Source of the DNA: Fusarium oxysporum f. sp. lycopersici 4287
Lineage: Eukaryota > Ascomycota > Sordariomycetes > Hypocreales > Nectriaceae
Assembly (NCBI RefSeq): GCF_000149955.1
Contig: NC_030993.1
Coordinates: 2,012,562-2,076,561 of the forward strand
DNA length: 64,000 nucleotides
Reading direction: 5' to 3'
In this document: positions 21,924 through 34,054 of the stretch, one piece after another
Numbering within the stretch: position 1 is the first letter of the stretch
Layout of the letters: each line of letters begins with the position of its first letter
Notes under the pieces: model-generated
What the model was told of the DNA's origin: nothing
Seen by the model: only the letters and a program-made list of their open reading frames with translations
The model's database searches: none
Made by a program: the position numbers and the translations under genes

Positions 21924-24831
21924 ATGCATCAACAACCCCGTGGCCCAGCCCGGGTGTCATCCCCAGGTGCAACGCACCATCCAACCATTCCATCTCGATC
22001 CAACAGCACCAGAGAAGCTGCATTGGGATCCCGACCTCGAGCTGGCTCTAATGTTGCTGGTAGAGACACACCCAGCTCGCCAACTATTGGAGATATGCCG
22101 ACACCGGCGCCTCCAGCCGACTCGATCAAGAAGCTCGATCAAATAGTACAGGTATGAATGGCCGGGATTCAAGAATACATTGGCCAAGGTCCGTTGCTAA
22201 CAATTTCTCTCCCCTGCAGAACTTCTATGCAAAGGCAGCCGTACTCGTCCTCGACTCACGCATCAAATCCAAGCCTGCGCGCGGGGCCAACGGTGGGCGG
22301 AAACCCAACAAATGGGTAGGTTTGCAGCCTGTTTGCACACTCACTCGCTAATATTGGGGTAGTTCCAAATAGAGACGGATGAGATTGATGACTTTCGAGA
22401 TGAGCTCAAGATCTGGAAGACTTGCGGTAGCTTCGATAACCCCCCTCCTCCAATGGTCATCGAGGTCTATCTAGATACCTCTCGATTAAAAGACAGTCAG
22501 AGTCTAGTCATCGTTGATGAGGCTGGCAAGAGATGGGATGTGATGGAACAGCTGAACTCATCCGGTTCCTCTACCGATAGCTCGTCTGGCGCATCCCGGA
22601 GAAACAACGAGGTTATCATTGAGAGGTGGCGAGTCGAGCTCAAGTACTCAGGCGTAATACCCACGGACTTTGGCCCGATCCTACCCACCATCTACAAGAA
22701 GGCCATTGTTTTCTTCCGGTCTCTTTTCATCACGACTCGCCTTCTTCCAGCATGGAAGTTTGCCAGCCAAGGTCCCGCCAAGAACTCACACCCGGCGCTT
22801 ATTCCACGATGCCGAATACGTTTATCTCAGTCTGATCGCTCACGTAATGATCAGCTGCGTCTTCCCATTGACGGCAGACCAGACCCCGTGACGGAGTACA
22901 TGTTTGGCGATTTAGAGGTGCCCGTTGGACGACTAAGCACTACTGTCACCTATCGCAATGATTGCAATTTCCGCGTGGATGACTCTGAGGCTCTACTGAG
23001 TTCTCGTTTCATGGGAGTGGACGAGAACTTTTTCCGACCTTCCATTCCACCGCTGAATGACCAGTCAAGAGCGCAGATGACGGAGGCAGGGTCACTGCGT
23101 GACAACCGCTCGCGTCCAAACTTGAGTGATATGCAGCAGGCATATGGAAGTCTTTCAACGTTTCACACTAATGTCCCAATGGGGACCAGCCCGATCTCGG
23201 CTTTGAGATCGGTGCGACCACCAGGCTCCGACACAAGCTCACCCCCAGAGTCTCTGCCAGCACAGAATAGTGTGGGTGGTCCAAGCTCTTTGCCAGTACG
23301 TCAAAGTGCAGCACGACCTCCTTTGCGAACGACCGAGGGCTCAAGCCGGCGTCCTTCAGTATCTTTTCAGCCTTTCAAGGCGGGCTCGCTCTCGGGCTCG
23401 CCTGTCCCAAGGCAGATTGATCCTGAGCCGGCTTCTCCTCAAACGTCGACTCGTCCAGGTATTCCTTCCCTTAAGCAAGCAGGAAACCGAACATCGCTTA
23501 CTGCTGGTATGCCAGCTTCTCTGCGGGGTGGTCCTCCTCCTCCGGCATCTACAGACCCTGCTGTTGCCAGCTCCCCGCGACCAGCATCGACTAGTCGCTA
23601 TAGTAGCAGTTTCACACATCGCCGTGGTCGTCTATCTTTTGGAGGAGCCAGCAGGGCTGGTGATGACGAGCAGGGCAGCAGTGGCAGGCAGAGTTTGGCC
23701 TCATCGGTGGCACAGCCAGGATCTGACCTCCTGGATGAGGTCGCAGGAACCAGCTCAGACTCGCTCCAGAACGACCATAAACACCTCTCAGACTTTATCA
23801 GCGCACTGGACAGTAAAAAGACCTTGAAAAGCTTTGGTCCCTCAAAGAAAGGTGAATCAGCAACAAACAAGACTGTGGCGCAACTATCGCGCTTTCATCA
23901 AATGAGGGACTCTAATAACGCGCTCACGGATTCGATGACATCGTCTGTACAAATGCAGAGGTCATCGAGCTCATCCAGTCGACAATTGACGAGTGTGCCT
24001 GGGATGACTGCACCAGCTTCTGTGTCTGCTTCGTCGTCTCCTGGGAAGCCACTCTCACCTCATACACCCCACACGCCAGCAATTCCGTCAAGGTTGAGCG
24101 AGAACTCGATTATTGATTACACTGGCCAAGGACGAATTACTTCACGTCAGGGGCGAGCATCTGATAATAACCCTGCACCAGGGACGATCAGAGAGAATAC
24201 GGTTACACAAGATGGAACGACAGCCATCGACATTCCATTGTCACCTCGGCTAGCAACGTATGAGCGAAGGGCGAGCTCTGTTGCACTCCACAATCGGTCG
24301 ATGGCGGATGAAGATGAGCCTGACTCCGCCTTTGCGCACCGATCTATCAGCTTAGGTGCTGATGATAGAGAACCACCTACTCTAAGCATCTTGCTGGGTA
24401 GGCAGATGCAGCTCGAGGGAGGGTCAACTCAAAGGGGATCGGATGAACTCAAACCAGCTGCTGAAATCGAGACTTCTGACACGCCAGGGATGATGCAGCG
24501 CGGTCTGTCAGAAGAGAACCCTCCTGAGGGACTGATACCGACAGCAGCGTCTAGCTCACCTTTTGGTAGAAGGCGGTATATGGGTATGGCTTCACATAAG
24601 CAGACACCGCCGCAATCATCGCGTGGAAGCTTTACCGGATCTATCACCAGACAGGTCCGGGGTGACGATGACTCGATTAACGAGGAGCCTCTGGTCTTTG
24701 ACCTGTCAGAAATGGATCCGCAGGGTCGGCGAAGCATCGAAGAAGCCCGCAGCGGCGCCCATGGGGCTACAAATGCTACATCAGATAAGGGAGGATATGA
24801 AAGCCGTGGTGCTTCAAGACGGGGTTGGTGA
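21924..24831 (+). CDS. ATG13: Autophagy protein Atg13 (Atg1 kinase complex regulator)
   Basis: Regulatory subunit of the Atg1/ULK kinase complex at the pre-autophagosomal structure; its TORC1-controlled phosphorylation gates autophagy (family knowledge). Exons 21924-22151, 22220-22315 and 22363-24831 give 930 aa. Introns are 68 and 47 nt, the second with a GCTAAT branch site. A disordered N-terminus of about 65 residues precedes the HORMA domain (about 66-310): SIKKLDQIVQNFYAKAAVLV, SRIKSKPARG, FQIETDEIDDFRDELKIWKT, RWRVELKYSGVIPTDFGPIL, then the VTYRNDCNF strand. The remaining 620 residues are a long Ser/Pro/Arg-rich disordered tail with many potential phosphosites, as in all Atg13 proteins. 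The size is usual for filamentous fungi. It lies 1.3 kb upstream of HSE1 on the same strand. Confidence 0.95.
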
Positions 24832-26118
24832 GAATGACATATCGGAATATGCATTTTGGACACAAATTACATACAAGATCTATCTAACGGCAAAGTGAGA
24901 GCAACGACACCCCAGCTTCATTAGAGCCACGAGTTATGTTTCAAAGGCAGTGGAGTTGCAGGCAGGATGGCGCATTGGATGCGTGATACAGTAGATTGCC
25001 AGGTTATTTATGTATGGATGGATGGAAGCGGCGTATATGGACTTGTATACACTATTCATAGGTTGATACGATTCAAAGCAGCGTTGACTGTAGCGTTAGC
25101 AAGCGGCATCCTTCTTATAAGGCGAGCCACAGAATATTTACATTATGTATGGGATATACGTGCCAAGGGGTGTTTTCTCTTGATGTGAAGCTTGGGACTC
25201 TGTCCGATAATACCCAATCCGAGGACCACGCCACGTAAGGACGTCACCAAAGGGATAAGGGACGCGCAACTCGTCACGAAGTTAAAGACGAGTAATTAAA
25301 GGCTCCGCAGTGAAAGTAATTCTCCCGTAAAAACGGATAGAAACAGCATATTTCGTATTAGTTTTTACCAGTGAATGCCTAAATAGCATGCTTCAGCCCA
25401 GTAGATGAATAGCAGATCTTAATAGAATCTCGCCAATGTCAGAGAGTCAGATGATAGTAAAAATGGAATCAAACCTGTTCGACAAGAAGTTGGCTGTGCA
25501 CTTCTGAATGTGGTTGCTAGCGAAGGACGTCGTTGTGGCGCACGCGTGGCCTTCAAGCCACATGGGCCAGGGAGCTTGTCCTCTGGGTCGGGGTAGGTAG
25601 CTCAGCCCCGCTACCTCCCTCGCCGCTCGTTCGTCATCAGAGCAAGCGAAAGGTAAAAGCGAAGCTGGAAGCCTGTTCTGCTAAACACTCGCTACCTACA
25701 AACTCTCTTCACGGGCCTACCTTACTTTATTAACGAGTTCGTTTTGTTTTTCGCACTCGACCCGTTCACTATATTCTCGCCCTGAAGACAACGCCAGACG
25801 CCTACGACGCTTTACTTACCCTTTGAGAGTACTCGAGCAAACCAGAAGTGACGTGCCTGTGTGGAGTGCGACCGCCGACGACGTAACCCAGGGTCTTGGT
25901 ACGGGACCTTCGTCTTGCATCTCGCATCATTATCACCAGCCTTCTTCCACCACCAAACAGCAACATCGTCGCTTTCGTCGAGACTATTCTTCTATATATA
26001 CGGTGGATATTCGCATTAGATACCCAAGGCTCTCAGCCGACGAATTCATCCCGCGCCTCTCTCGCGTTGATTACATCCCCGCCAATAACTGATACCCAAA
26101 GTCAAATCACCAACCACC
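24832..26118. other. Intergenic region, ATG13 to HSE1
   Basis: About 1.3 kb with the ATG13 3' UTR and the HSE1 promoter/leader (25700-26118 is CT-rich). No gene recognised; the open frames present are short and have no family resemblance. Confidence 0.4.
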
Positions 26119-28354
26119 ATGTTCCGAGCCTCAGCAGCAGGCCCTTATGATGAGGTCGTCAGTATGTAGCGCCCTCCGCTTTGATGGCTTCGGGCTAGAG
26201 AATCTCAATAACTTTCTCTCGTCTCGATATGTGCTTTCTTGCGACTAACATCGGTATAGCCAAGGCCACCGACGAGAACCTCACGTCTGAGGATTGGGGC
26301 GCCATTATCGAGGTCTGCGACAAAGTAGGCAACGACCAAAATGGCCCCAAGGAGGCTGTTCAGAGCATCATTAGACGTCTTGCGCATCGCAACGCCAATG
26401 TCCAGCTTTACACTCTTGAGGTATGTTGAATACCACGCCGTCATGTGAAGCCTTGTTTTACTGACTCAATCAGCTTGCGCATGCACTAGCCCAAAACTGT
26501 GGGAAGAACATGCACCGCGAACTTTCCAGCCGTGCCTTTACAGATGCCCTCCTCCGTCTTACCAACGACCGTAATACCCACACACAAGTCAAGTCTAAAA
26601 TTATCGAGCACATGAAGAGCTGGTCCGAGATGTTCAGCAGCGATCCCGAGTTGGGCATTATGAGCGATGCTTACAACCGTGCCACACGAAGCAACCCGAA
26701 CATCCAGCCCCCAAGTGCTCCTCAAAAGCAGGGCCTCACCGAGCTCGATCGCCAGAAGGAAGAGGATGAATTGCAGATGGCTCTCAAATTGAGTCTGCAG
26801 GAGGAGGAGCGCAAGAAGACTGCTGCAAGCAGTCCAGGCGCACAAGCCGGTCCTAGTGGCCAGACAGAGAGCCCTGCTCCTTCTGCGCCAGCTGGAACTA
26901 CAGCGGCCACGGTGAGCCGGGTACGTGCGCTCTTCGACTTTGCTCCTTCTGAGCCCGGAGAGCTGGAATTCAAGAAGGGTGATGTGATTGCTGTTCTCGA
27001 GAGTGTATACAAGGACTGGTGGCGAGGCTCTCTCAGGGGCAAGACTGGCATCTTCCCGCTCAACTATGTCGAAAAGCTCACCGATCCCACACCGGATGAA
27101 TTACAACGCGAGGCTCAGATGGAAGCCGAGGTGTTCGCCGAGATCAAGAACGTTGAGAAGCTCCTCACGTTATTGAGCACTTCCAACACAGCGCCCCGAG
27201 AGGAAGATAACGAGGAGATTTCCGTAAGCACCCAGTATGATGCAGAATATTTTCAGTATGCTAACAGGTTCTGCAGAAGCTTTACCACCAGACTCTTGCG
27301 ATTCGACCAAAGCTTATCAAGCTAATCGAGAAGTACTCTCAGAAGAAGGGCAAGCATTGGAGGCCCCCAGGATTGGATATGATACTAACATCCCTCAGAT
27401 GACTTTACACAGCTGAACGAAAAGTTCATCAAGGCTAGACGGGACTACGAGGCTCTGTTGGAGTCTTCCATGGCCCACCCTCCTCAGCACAACTACCAGC
27501 AATACGCAATGCGACCGGGTCCCGGTCAGGGCTATCCTCAAGCTGGCGGATATCCTCCCCAGGGAGCAGCTCTTCAGGACCCCTCAAGATATTATACTCC
27601 TGGCCCACAAGGTATGATGGTCCTTTGGCCTTGCAATGGAAGAACCTCTTTCTGACCTTTTACAGAACAACCTCCTTATCAAGCATCGTCTCCTCCCCCT
27701 AACTTCCAGAACCAACCTCAAGGTCAACCGGCACCTTTCTATGTAGCAGGAGCTGAGGTGCCCGCTGGTTCGCAGCCCTACCCTCCCCGGAACGAGTCTC
27801 CTTCCAATGGTAAACAGCCAGCCCCTATCAATACCTCGACACCGGGCCCGAACTTCAACCCTTACAACCAATCTCAGAGCAACAACCCTTACACGCAAGC
27901 GCCTACGGGAGGACGGCCTGGTAGCACATACGGAGCCCAAGAGTTGGCTACATCTGTCTACGATTCCCCTATAGCAACCAACAACCCACAGCAACCGACT
28001 TCGGCTGCCACATTTTCAAGCTCGGTGTATTCTCCTGAAGAGCCCAACGAGAACGCCAGCGCACCACCCCCTGGTCCTTATGCAACGCATCAGCAGCAGC
28101 CTCAACAATACCAGAGCTACAACCCTTCCCAAGTCCCTCCCATGCCCACAGGGTCAGCTCCCCCTCCTCCTCAGAGTGTCATGACACCTCCCCCTCTGAA
28201 CCCTGGAAATGCCGGCGGATATGACGCTCGTCATGGTCTGCCCAGCCAAGGTGGTGCTGGTGGTCAGGCTCAATACAAGCCTTATGTGCCACCCGGCGAT
28301 GGTCCTTCGGCTCCTGCACCAGACAGTTACTATCAAAGCGGTGGAGTTTACTAA
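26119..28354 (+). CDS. HSE1: ESCRT-0 subunit Hse1 (STAM homologue)
   Basis: Partner of Vps27 in ESCRT-0, which sorts ubiquitinated cargo at endosomes. Six exons: 26119-26161, 26260-26420, 26474-27223, 27277-27349, 27399-27611 and 27666-28354; 642 aa. VHS domain about 1-145 (KATDENLTSEDWGAIIEVCD, VQLYTLELAHALAQNCGK). UIM about 164-183 (EDELQMALKLSLQEEER). SH3 about 217-270 (VRALFDFAPSEPGELEFKKG, WWRGSLRGKTGIFPLNYV). A helical Vps27-binding region follows (KLYHQTLAIRPKLIKLIEKY), then a Pro/Gln/Tyr-rich tail. Intron 4 (27350-27398) starts with GC rather than GT; joining at AAG AAG G / AT GAC TTT is needed to keep frame, and a TACTAAC branch sits 9 nt before its CAG. The order VHS-UIM-SH3-coiled coil is diagnostic for Hse1. 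Confidence 0.96.
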
Positions 28355-29091
28355 GGATTTGATGATTTGGAGGATAGTCGACTGTTGCTATAGCTTCAAT
28401 ACATTCCTGACGCGTGCATAACGCGGGGACTTTTTGTTTTAGTGGTCAAGTTTTTTTGCTTGGGTTGATCATTCCTGGGCTCCTGTTGATTTGGTCCTTG
28501 AAGCTTCTGATCTTTATATTTATTATTTGCCATGTCTATTCGATACGAGTTGCCTTATAGCCGCTAGTTGGAATAGTTTGCGTATTGCAACGTTATAGAT
28601 GATAGGCTGGACTGGGGGGGGATTTATGTTGAGAATTAAAGACCAGGTCAAAGCAAGCTTCGGGTTGAATGTCTCCCACTCTGTAGTTCATGATATTAAT
28701 TCTATGCTTTTTTATGTTCTATTCAAATATTTTGGATCGGATGATATTTCCATATTCGATAATAGTCTCCCTCTCGCGAACCAGTAACGGCCTCGTTTCG
28801 TTTCACAACCTGAAACCTCGACCGTCTCGCCCCTGTAACACCCTATTTTTTGCCGCCTCCCGCCTCCATTTTCTCTGTCTCCCTTTTCCCCTCCTCTTTT
28901 GTTCTTCCCTTAAACATGTTAAAAAACATATATTAATTCTTTGCCCTACGCATTTCTTTCTCTTCTACCCTGTCTAGTTAATTTTTTTTTGTCGTTTCAG
29001 CTGGTTCTGTAACTTCAGGTGTCACTCTCTTCTGGCCGCTCAATATCACGCCACTATACACATATTCATATCCATCATCGGCATCATCAAC
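28355..29091. other. Intergenic region, HSE1 to small secreted peptide gene
   Basis: About 0.7 kb. It contains the HSE1 3' UTR (T-rich near 28430-28460) and a strongly pyrimidine-rich stretch 28830-29060 that fits the promoter/leader of the peptide gene at 29092. No other gene seen. Confidence 0.4.
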
Positions 29092-29316
29092 ATGAAGACC
29101 ACAGTCTTTGTCACGCTTCTCTCAGCGGCTGCTTCGCTCGTCAGCGCCGGCATTGTCGTCACGCCTGTTTTCTTTAACCAGATCGTTGAGAAGCTCTCTG
29201 GCGATTGTCCTTTTGGCGTAGTTACTCCTCAAGGTTGCGCGTGAGTTCGGTCCTTCGATGGGTTGAGTAGTTGGAGTCATACTTACTGATATTTCGATAG
29301 TCCTCAGCGCGGTTAG
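29092..29316 (+). CDS. Small secreted cysteine-containing peptide (54 aa)
   Basis: ATG 29092 (context CATCAACATGAAG) opens exon 1 to 29240. A 60-nt GT-AG intron (GTGAGT 29241 to GATAG 29300) leads to a 16-nt exon 2 ending with TAG at 29314-29316. The product is 54 aa. Residues 1-19 form a clear signal peptide (MKTTVFVTLLSAAASLVSA). The mature peptide is about 35 residues and has two cysteines (39 and 49: SGDCPFG, PQGCAPQRG), enough for one disulfide. If the intron is retained, the frame stops just after GCA, giving 50 aa, so both forms would be secreted. No family recognised. The pyrimidine-rich promoter, Kozak-like start and consensus donor support a real gene. It could be an effector-like or antimicrobial peptide, but no function can be read from the sequence. 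Confidence 0.6.
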
Positions 29317-29789
29317 AGACTGAGCTCTCTAGGCCGTGGTTGATTCGATTATAGTGATTTGGTTTGGCGTTTTCAGACAGTTCTATGAACTCTTCTATTT
29401 GGATGTGTTAAAGGCTTGAGCAGATAAGAATTTCATAATATTTAAGCGTGTCCTTCAACCTCCAAAGCGTCTCCATCCTGCACGAGTAGGACTAAAGCTC
29501 GTTGAATTCGAACTTGAACTGAACATGTCACTTACTAGGTTTACATATTCTTTTCTGCTGGCATGTCTAAACCCTCAATGCTATGTTAAGAGTTTGCTTA
29601 CTCGACGTCTTGATCAATTTTACAAAGTTAGTCTCCGACTGTCCGCTAATCGATGTTACTCTATCGATTCATATCAGTACCGTCCCATAAAGAATTGTCA
29701 AGCTCTAGTTACCCATTACCACGTATCATTTCCCGTCCTTATACACAGTTCGTAACATCGCAGCCGTCTGAAGAAAATTGCCAGAAAGT
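29317..29789. other. Convergent intergenic region
   Basis: About 0.5 kb between the peptide gene and the stop of the MFS gene on the opposite strand. Presumably 3' UTRs; no gene seen. Confidence 0.35.
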
Positions 29790-31888
29790 CTACACATGCG
29801 ATGCCACTTTAGCCTCATCTGGATGACATTCATTCATGGCCTGAACCGCGACCTCGTTGGCTTCGGTAGAGGATTTACGGAAGCTCTTATCCTGGAGACG
29901 TCTTGCAACATTGTACGTCAAGAACTTTTTGGCATCGGGAACCAAGCAAGCGGCGACAAGCATGATACATGAGAACGGTACAGTGGCGTAGAAGACATAA
30001 TGTAGTGAGTTGGTGTAGGCTTTGACAACGGCATCTCCGACTGATTCAATGATGGCCTTGTTGATACCGGGTACATCTGAGTAATCGCCTTTGTTGATAG
30101 CCTCAAAGAGTGAAGGTAGGGATTTGGTTGGCAGACCAAGTTTAGTTGCAGCTGGGGTCACGTACTCGGGCATCTTCCTGGTCAACTCGTTGCTGAGAAT
30201 AGAGACATACAAAGCCTGAGCAATGGCACCACCGAGGGCACGAATCGATCCAAGAATGCCAGATGCTAGGCCGATATCTTGGGGTTCCCAGAGCAGAGTT
30301 ACACAGGTGACTGCAACATTCTCAATGTACCCAACGGCAGTGCATGCAATCAACCCGAATGCGATTGTATTTGCCCACCGGTCAGGAGATAGGGAACACA
30401 TCGACGTGATGAAAGTCATAACAAGAGCAGCAGCGCATATGCACTGGATCTTGAGGCGAGGAACATAGGCAAAAGCGAGACCTGACATAGCTTGGCCCAG
30501 AACAACTCCACCACCAATCACGCAGCTCTGCCAGCCAACTTTGATGGAATCTGTGGTGTACAGTGCGCTGATAATTGTAGGCCAGAGAACTGTCAAGGAG
30601 TAGTAAACCATGGAGGCAACGGTCGCACACGTGACTACTGCGACGAACCCAGTGTTCTTAAAAACACTGGACGGAATCAGGGGTTTTACAGAACAGAAGT
30701 AAGCCTCTTCCTACAGTATTAGCGGACTCTGAAGAGAAATTTGAGATCAAGAAACCATACCATATACAAAGAAGCCGGCAAGGGTCATTATACCAGTGAC
30801 TAATGTGCACAATACCTCAGCACTCTTCCAAGGATATGTCGTACCGCCCCAAGAAAGGCCAACGAGGAAGAGAACGCATCCAATGGTGAAAAGAGACATG
30901 CCAATCCAATCAAGCTCTTTGGTTTGCTGTATTCTCGTCTTCCCGACGTGGAGTTGAGAAAAGGTTGGTGGGTGGTAGAGGAACTGATATAGAGCCAGAG
31001 TGATTACACTCAGAATGATGCCCAGATAGTAACTCCAGCGCCAGCCTTCATGTATGTTCTCGATCATCGTTCGGGCTACGACTGGGCCAAAGACTCCAAA
31101 TGGGATCGACGTCAAAAGACAAAACCCATGGTGGGACCTCGATGCATGTTGGGAACAAGTTCACCTAAGACAATGCCAAAGGAGAGCTGCCCAGCAGCTG
31201 CAAGACCATTGCACCCATTCGAAGCGATGAGCATACCTAAGCTCTTTGCGGTGCCACCAATAATGCAACCGATGAGGCCCAGTAGAGTAGTGCTCATGAC
31301 CATCCACTTTCGGCCATATAGATCGGACAGACGGCCAATGATGAGAAAGCCAATAGAAGATCCCATAGTCCATATTGTCGCTACCCATGCGATTTGAGCG
31401 GAAGGACCAATGTCGGCATTTATCAAAGCGCTGTGGCAATCCACGTTAGTAATCTCGACAGAACATACGCAGTTCTTACGGTACCATAGAAAAGGATCGG
31501 CTGATACAGGGGCAAATACAAGATGAAGACACATACAGAGTATTTGAGGGGAGCACCCATCCTAGGTATGCGCAAGTACTTGCTAGACACTGCGCCTATG
31601 GAACAAAATCAGTACCCTTCTCAGTCTCGGTCTGGATATCAGACTTACAGCAAGAGTACCAATGAACTGAGGACTCCGATAGTAGCCATTAGGCATTCGG
31701 TCGAGCTCATCGCCGAAGGCATTCTTGTCAACATACTCGACAGTACCATCAGCCATGATGATCTCCTCAGCGTTGACAGTCGGCTGGGGGCTGCCTGAGC
31801 CATCCCCACTATCTTCAGGGCCGAATGTCTCGAATTCCCTCTCCTTTCCTATATAGCCATCGACGCCAATATGGCTGAGATTCGACAT
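29790..31888 (-). CDS. TRI12-family MFS transporter, interrupted by a one-base frameshift
   Basis: Major facilitator superfamily, DHA2-like fungal TRI12/siderophore-type branch. Exons 31649-31888, 31537-31595, 30761-31430 and 29790-30706; introns 53, 106 and 54 nt, all GT-AG with good branch points. Sequence shows a hydrophilic N-terminus, the family block YYRSPQFIGTLA, AYLGWVLPSNTLALINADIG, and the MFS A-motif GRLSDLYGRKW, then about 14 hydrophobic segments. About 628 aa would be expected, but one base appears lost in exon 3 at the A-run 31114-31117. The frame reading GPTMGFVF ends in a stop there, while the next frame resumes at once with TSIPFGVFGPVVARTM. No plausible intron removes the shift. 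Either a recent pseudogene or a homopolymer sequence error. The third acceptor is taken as GGAAG at 30707-30711 to keep frame. Substrate unknown. No biosynthetic genes lie nearby. Confidence 0.8.
31113..31118 (-). other. Frameshift site in the MFS transporter gene
   Basis: The plus strand reads GTCAAAAGAC. On the coding strand TTT TGA appears where a further base is needed to continue F-L-T-S. The conserved transmembrane segment is otherwise intact on both sides. Confidence 0.75.
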
Positions 31889-34054
31889 GGTGTTTATTTT
31901 TGAAATCCTTGACAGTCAAGTTCCTCTGAAATGTCTCAACTCAGGTCTAGTCTATACTCTGCGGTGTTGAGGATACGAGAAAGTCCCAGCATAATCTGAG
32001 AAGCCACGTCAGGAAGTGCAATCACTCGGAGATTCGAGATGGCTCATCATCAACCGCTGGAATATCTCCGAGTTATGGCGATCGAGTTGTATCTCGCACT
32101 TACGCGTGACCGGTGGTAGAGGTAGTCGATGTTTTCTCTTGAGAGTACAACATTGTCAGCACATAAGTTGAAGGCAGAACCCAAACCATAAATGATCGGC
32201 AGATCCCTACGAGTGATCCCAGGCTAGGACCCTTATCCATGATCTTATGCTTCCATGAGTCGTGTCGGGCGTCAGACAGAGTGGTCTAGGCTAGGGATGG
32301 ACCGTGGCCCTAGGCGAGACGAGGTAAGGCTTCGAGTTTATTTCGCTGAGGCCGTTGGATGAGCCAGTCCTGCTTGGGCGGGGAGAGCGGATATACTTTC
32401 TTCTAGAACAGGGTTCTTTTTGTCAGGACAAGGTCTGGCGGACCTTGTATTTGATGGTTGGTTGCTTGGAATGTGGTCAGCCGAGACGAAACTCAACTGC
32501 TTTCAGGCCTTAGACTGGTCTGTGGCGATCCCGTAAAACCTCTGTTGACAAAAGCAGTAAACAGTGTTGAATTTCTGTCTCATGTATCAAGACCTGATGC
32601 CAATGCCTGTGGGGCTGGGATGCTTGATGTTGGCTGGAGGGAGAGCAAGCGAATGTCTCATATGAATTCAACACAAGGTCAGTGGTTCAAGTGCTACCTC
32701 ATTGCAGTATGGAAATTCAGGTTCACCGTGGGCAAATAGCGGGAGAAGGTGTGTCTTACTCATACTTTTGACAAGGCAGTTGCGTTGCAGAACTCAAGGA
32801 TAAAATATCACTGGCAAGTCGGACCTTGAGTTATACTCCTCCCTACCTTAACCTCTGAAGTTACTAGAAGAAAGAAACTCTAGTGATTTTGAAGGCCAAT
32901 TCTAGCAATAATATGCCCTAAATTAATGACAAGAGTAAATTATCAGTTCATCGGTTTTGCGACCTTCTTACCCATTACATCTGTATGTTGACATGTGATA
33001 ATCCCCTGTCCCAAATGCTCATGGTTACACAAGAGTTCAGCGGGCATTTGGCATTCTCCGACACTTATATCTTTCCTCAAAGGAGACTACCAGGCCATAT
33101 GGATCCTTTACTGAGATTCTCTACATATATCTAAATATATTTTTATTTACTATTGAAAGCTCCCAGGCAAGCATGTCTTGTGTACAGGGTAACAAACTTA
33201 CATATCCATAGTCGTGTCAATCATAAAAAAAAAGAAAACCAACTCGTTGACAAACAGAAACATCCAGGAGAAGTTAACAAAGACTACCTTATATAAGGTC
33301 GTCATTTATAGTGGTTCATGTGCAGATACAATGTGAGAGAGAAGGTCTCCGAGAGTGTCGGTTGCCCACAGAATGAAATTGTGTGCTTGATTGATTGGCT
33401 AAAACTACATTCTATATCCGCAAGAATATCATGTCACTTTGACATAGGACCACTATAAAAAAAGCTATTTTGAGTCCTCAAACTTACCTAAAATTAAAGT
33501 AGGCTGTGCAACGGTTTCCCTGTCCATGCTGATGACTGTTACATATAACCGCCATCCTATAACTTGAACACCCACTTGATCTTTTGTTATACTCGCTACG
33601 AAACTGTTGTTGTTTGAGCCCTGATAGGCCCGTTTCATATCACAACTCTGCGACAACTACCCTGACTAAGTATAGTCCAGTCCACGCCTCAACACCATTG
33701 TCTTGCTCTTTTCAGTGTATACACAGAGCGACCAGCTATCAGAGCAGATAATCACAACTCCAAAGACAATCGTAATTAAGTGACCAAATCTTATTCAACT
33801 AATAAACAACATATCTTGACGTACATTCACCTCCAGCTCATATCCATCCATCATCTATTGTCCATAGATGTATGTAAACCCAAAACCATTCTAACTAGGC
33901 AGACACCCAAACTCCACCCTGATTACTGTCCTTGTTCGAGCGAAATAGTATTCTCGAATTAGGGACCACCACTGATACTCACACCGAAAACCGCCAGGGC
34001 CACGGCCAAGTCGAATGGCTCTGTCTATCCCTCTTTGATAACCAGTCATAGTCT
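31889..34054. other. Intergenic region, MFS promoter to repeat-protein 3' end
   Basis: About 2.2 kb. The first few hundred bases are the transporter promoter. 32750-33960 is AT-rich with poor coding character and only open frames under 95 codons of no recognisable family. No tRNA or intact mobile element seen. Confidence 0.4.

Noticed and set aside
29790..31888. Toxin-biosynthesis or other metabolite cluster around the TRI12-family transporter
   Set aside because: No synthase, P450 or pathway regulator lies nearby; neighbours are a small peptide gene and a repeat protein.
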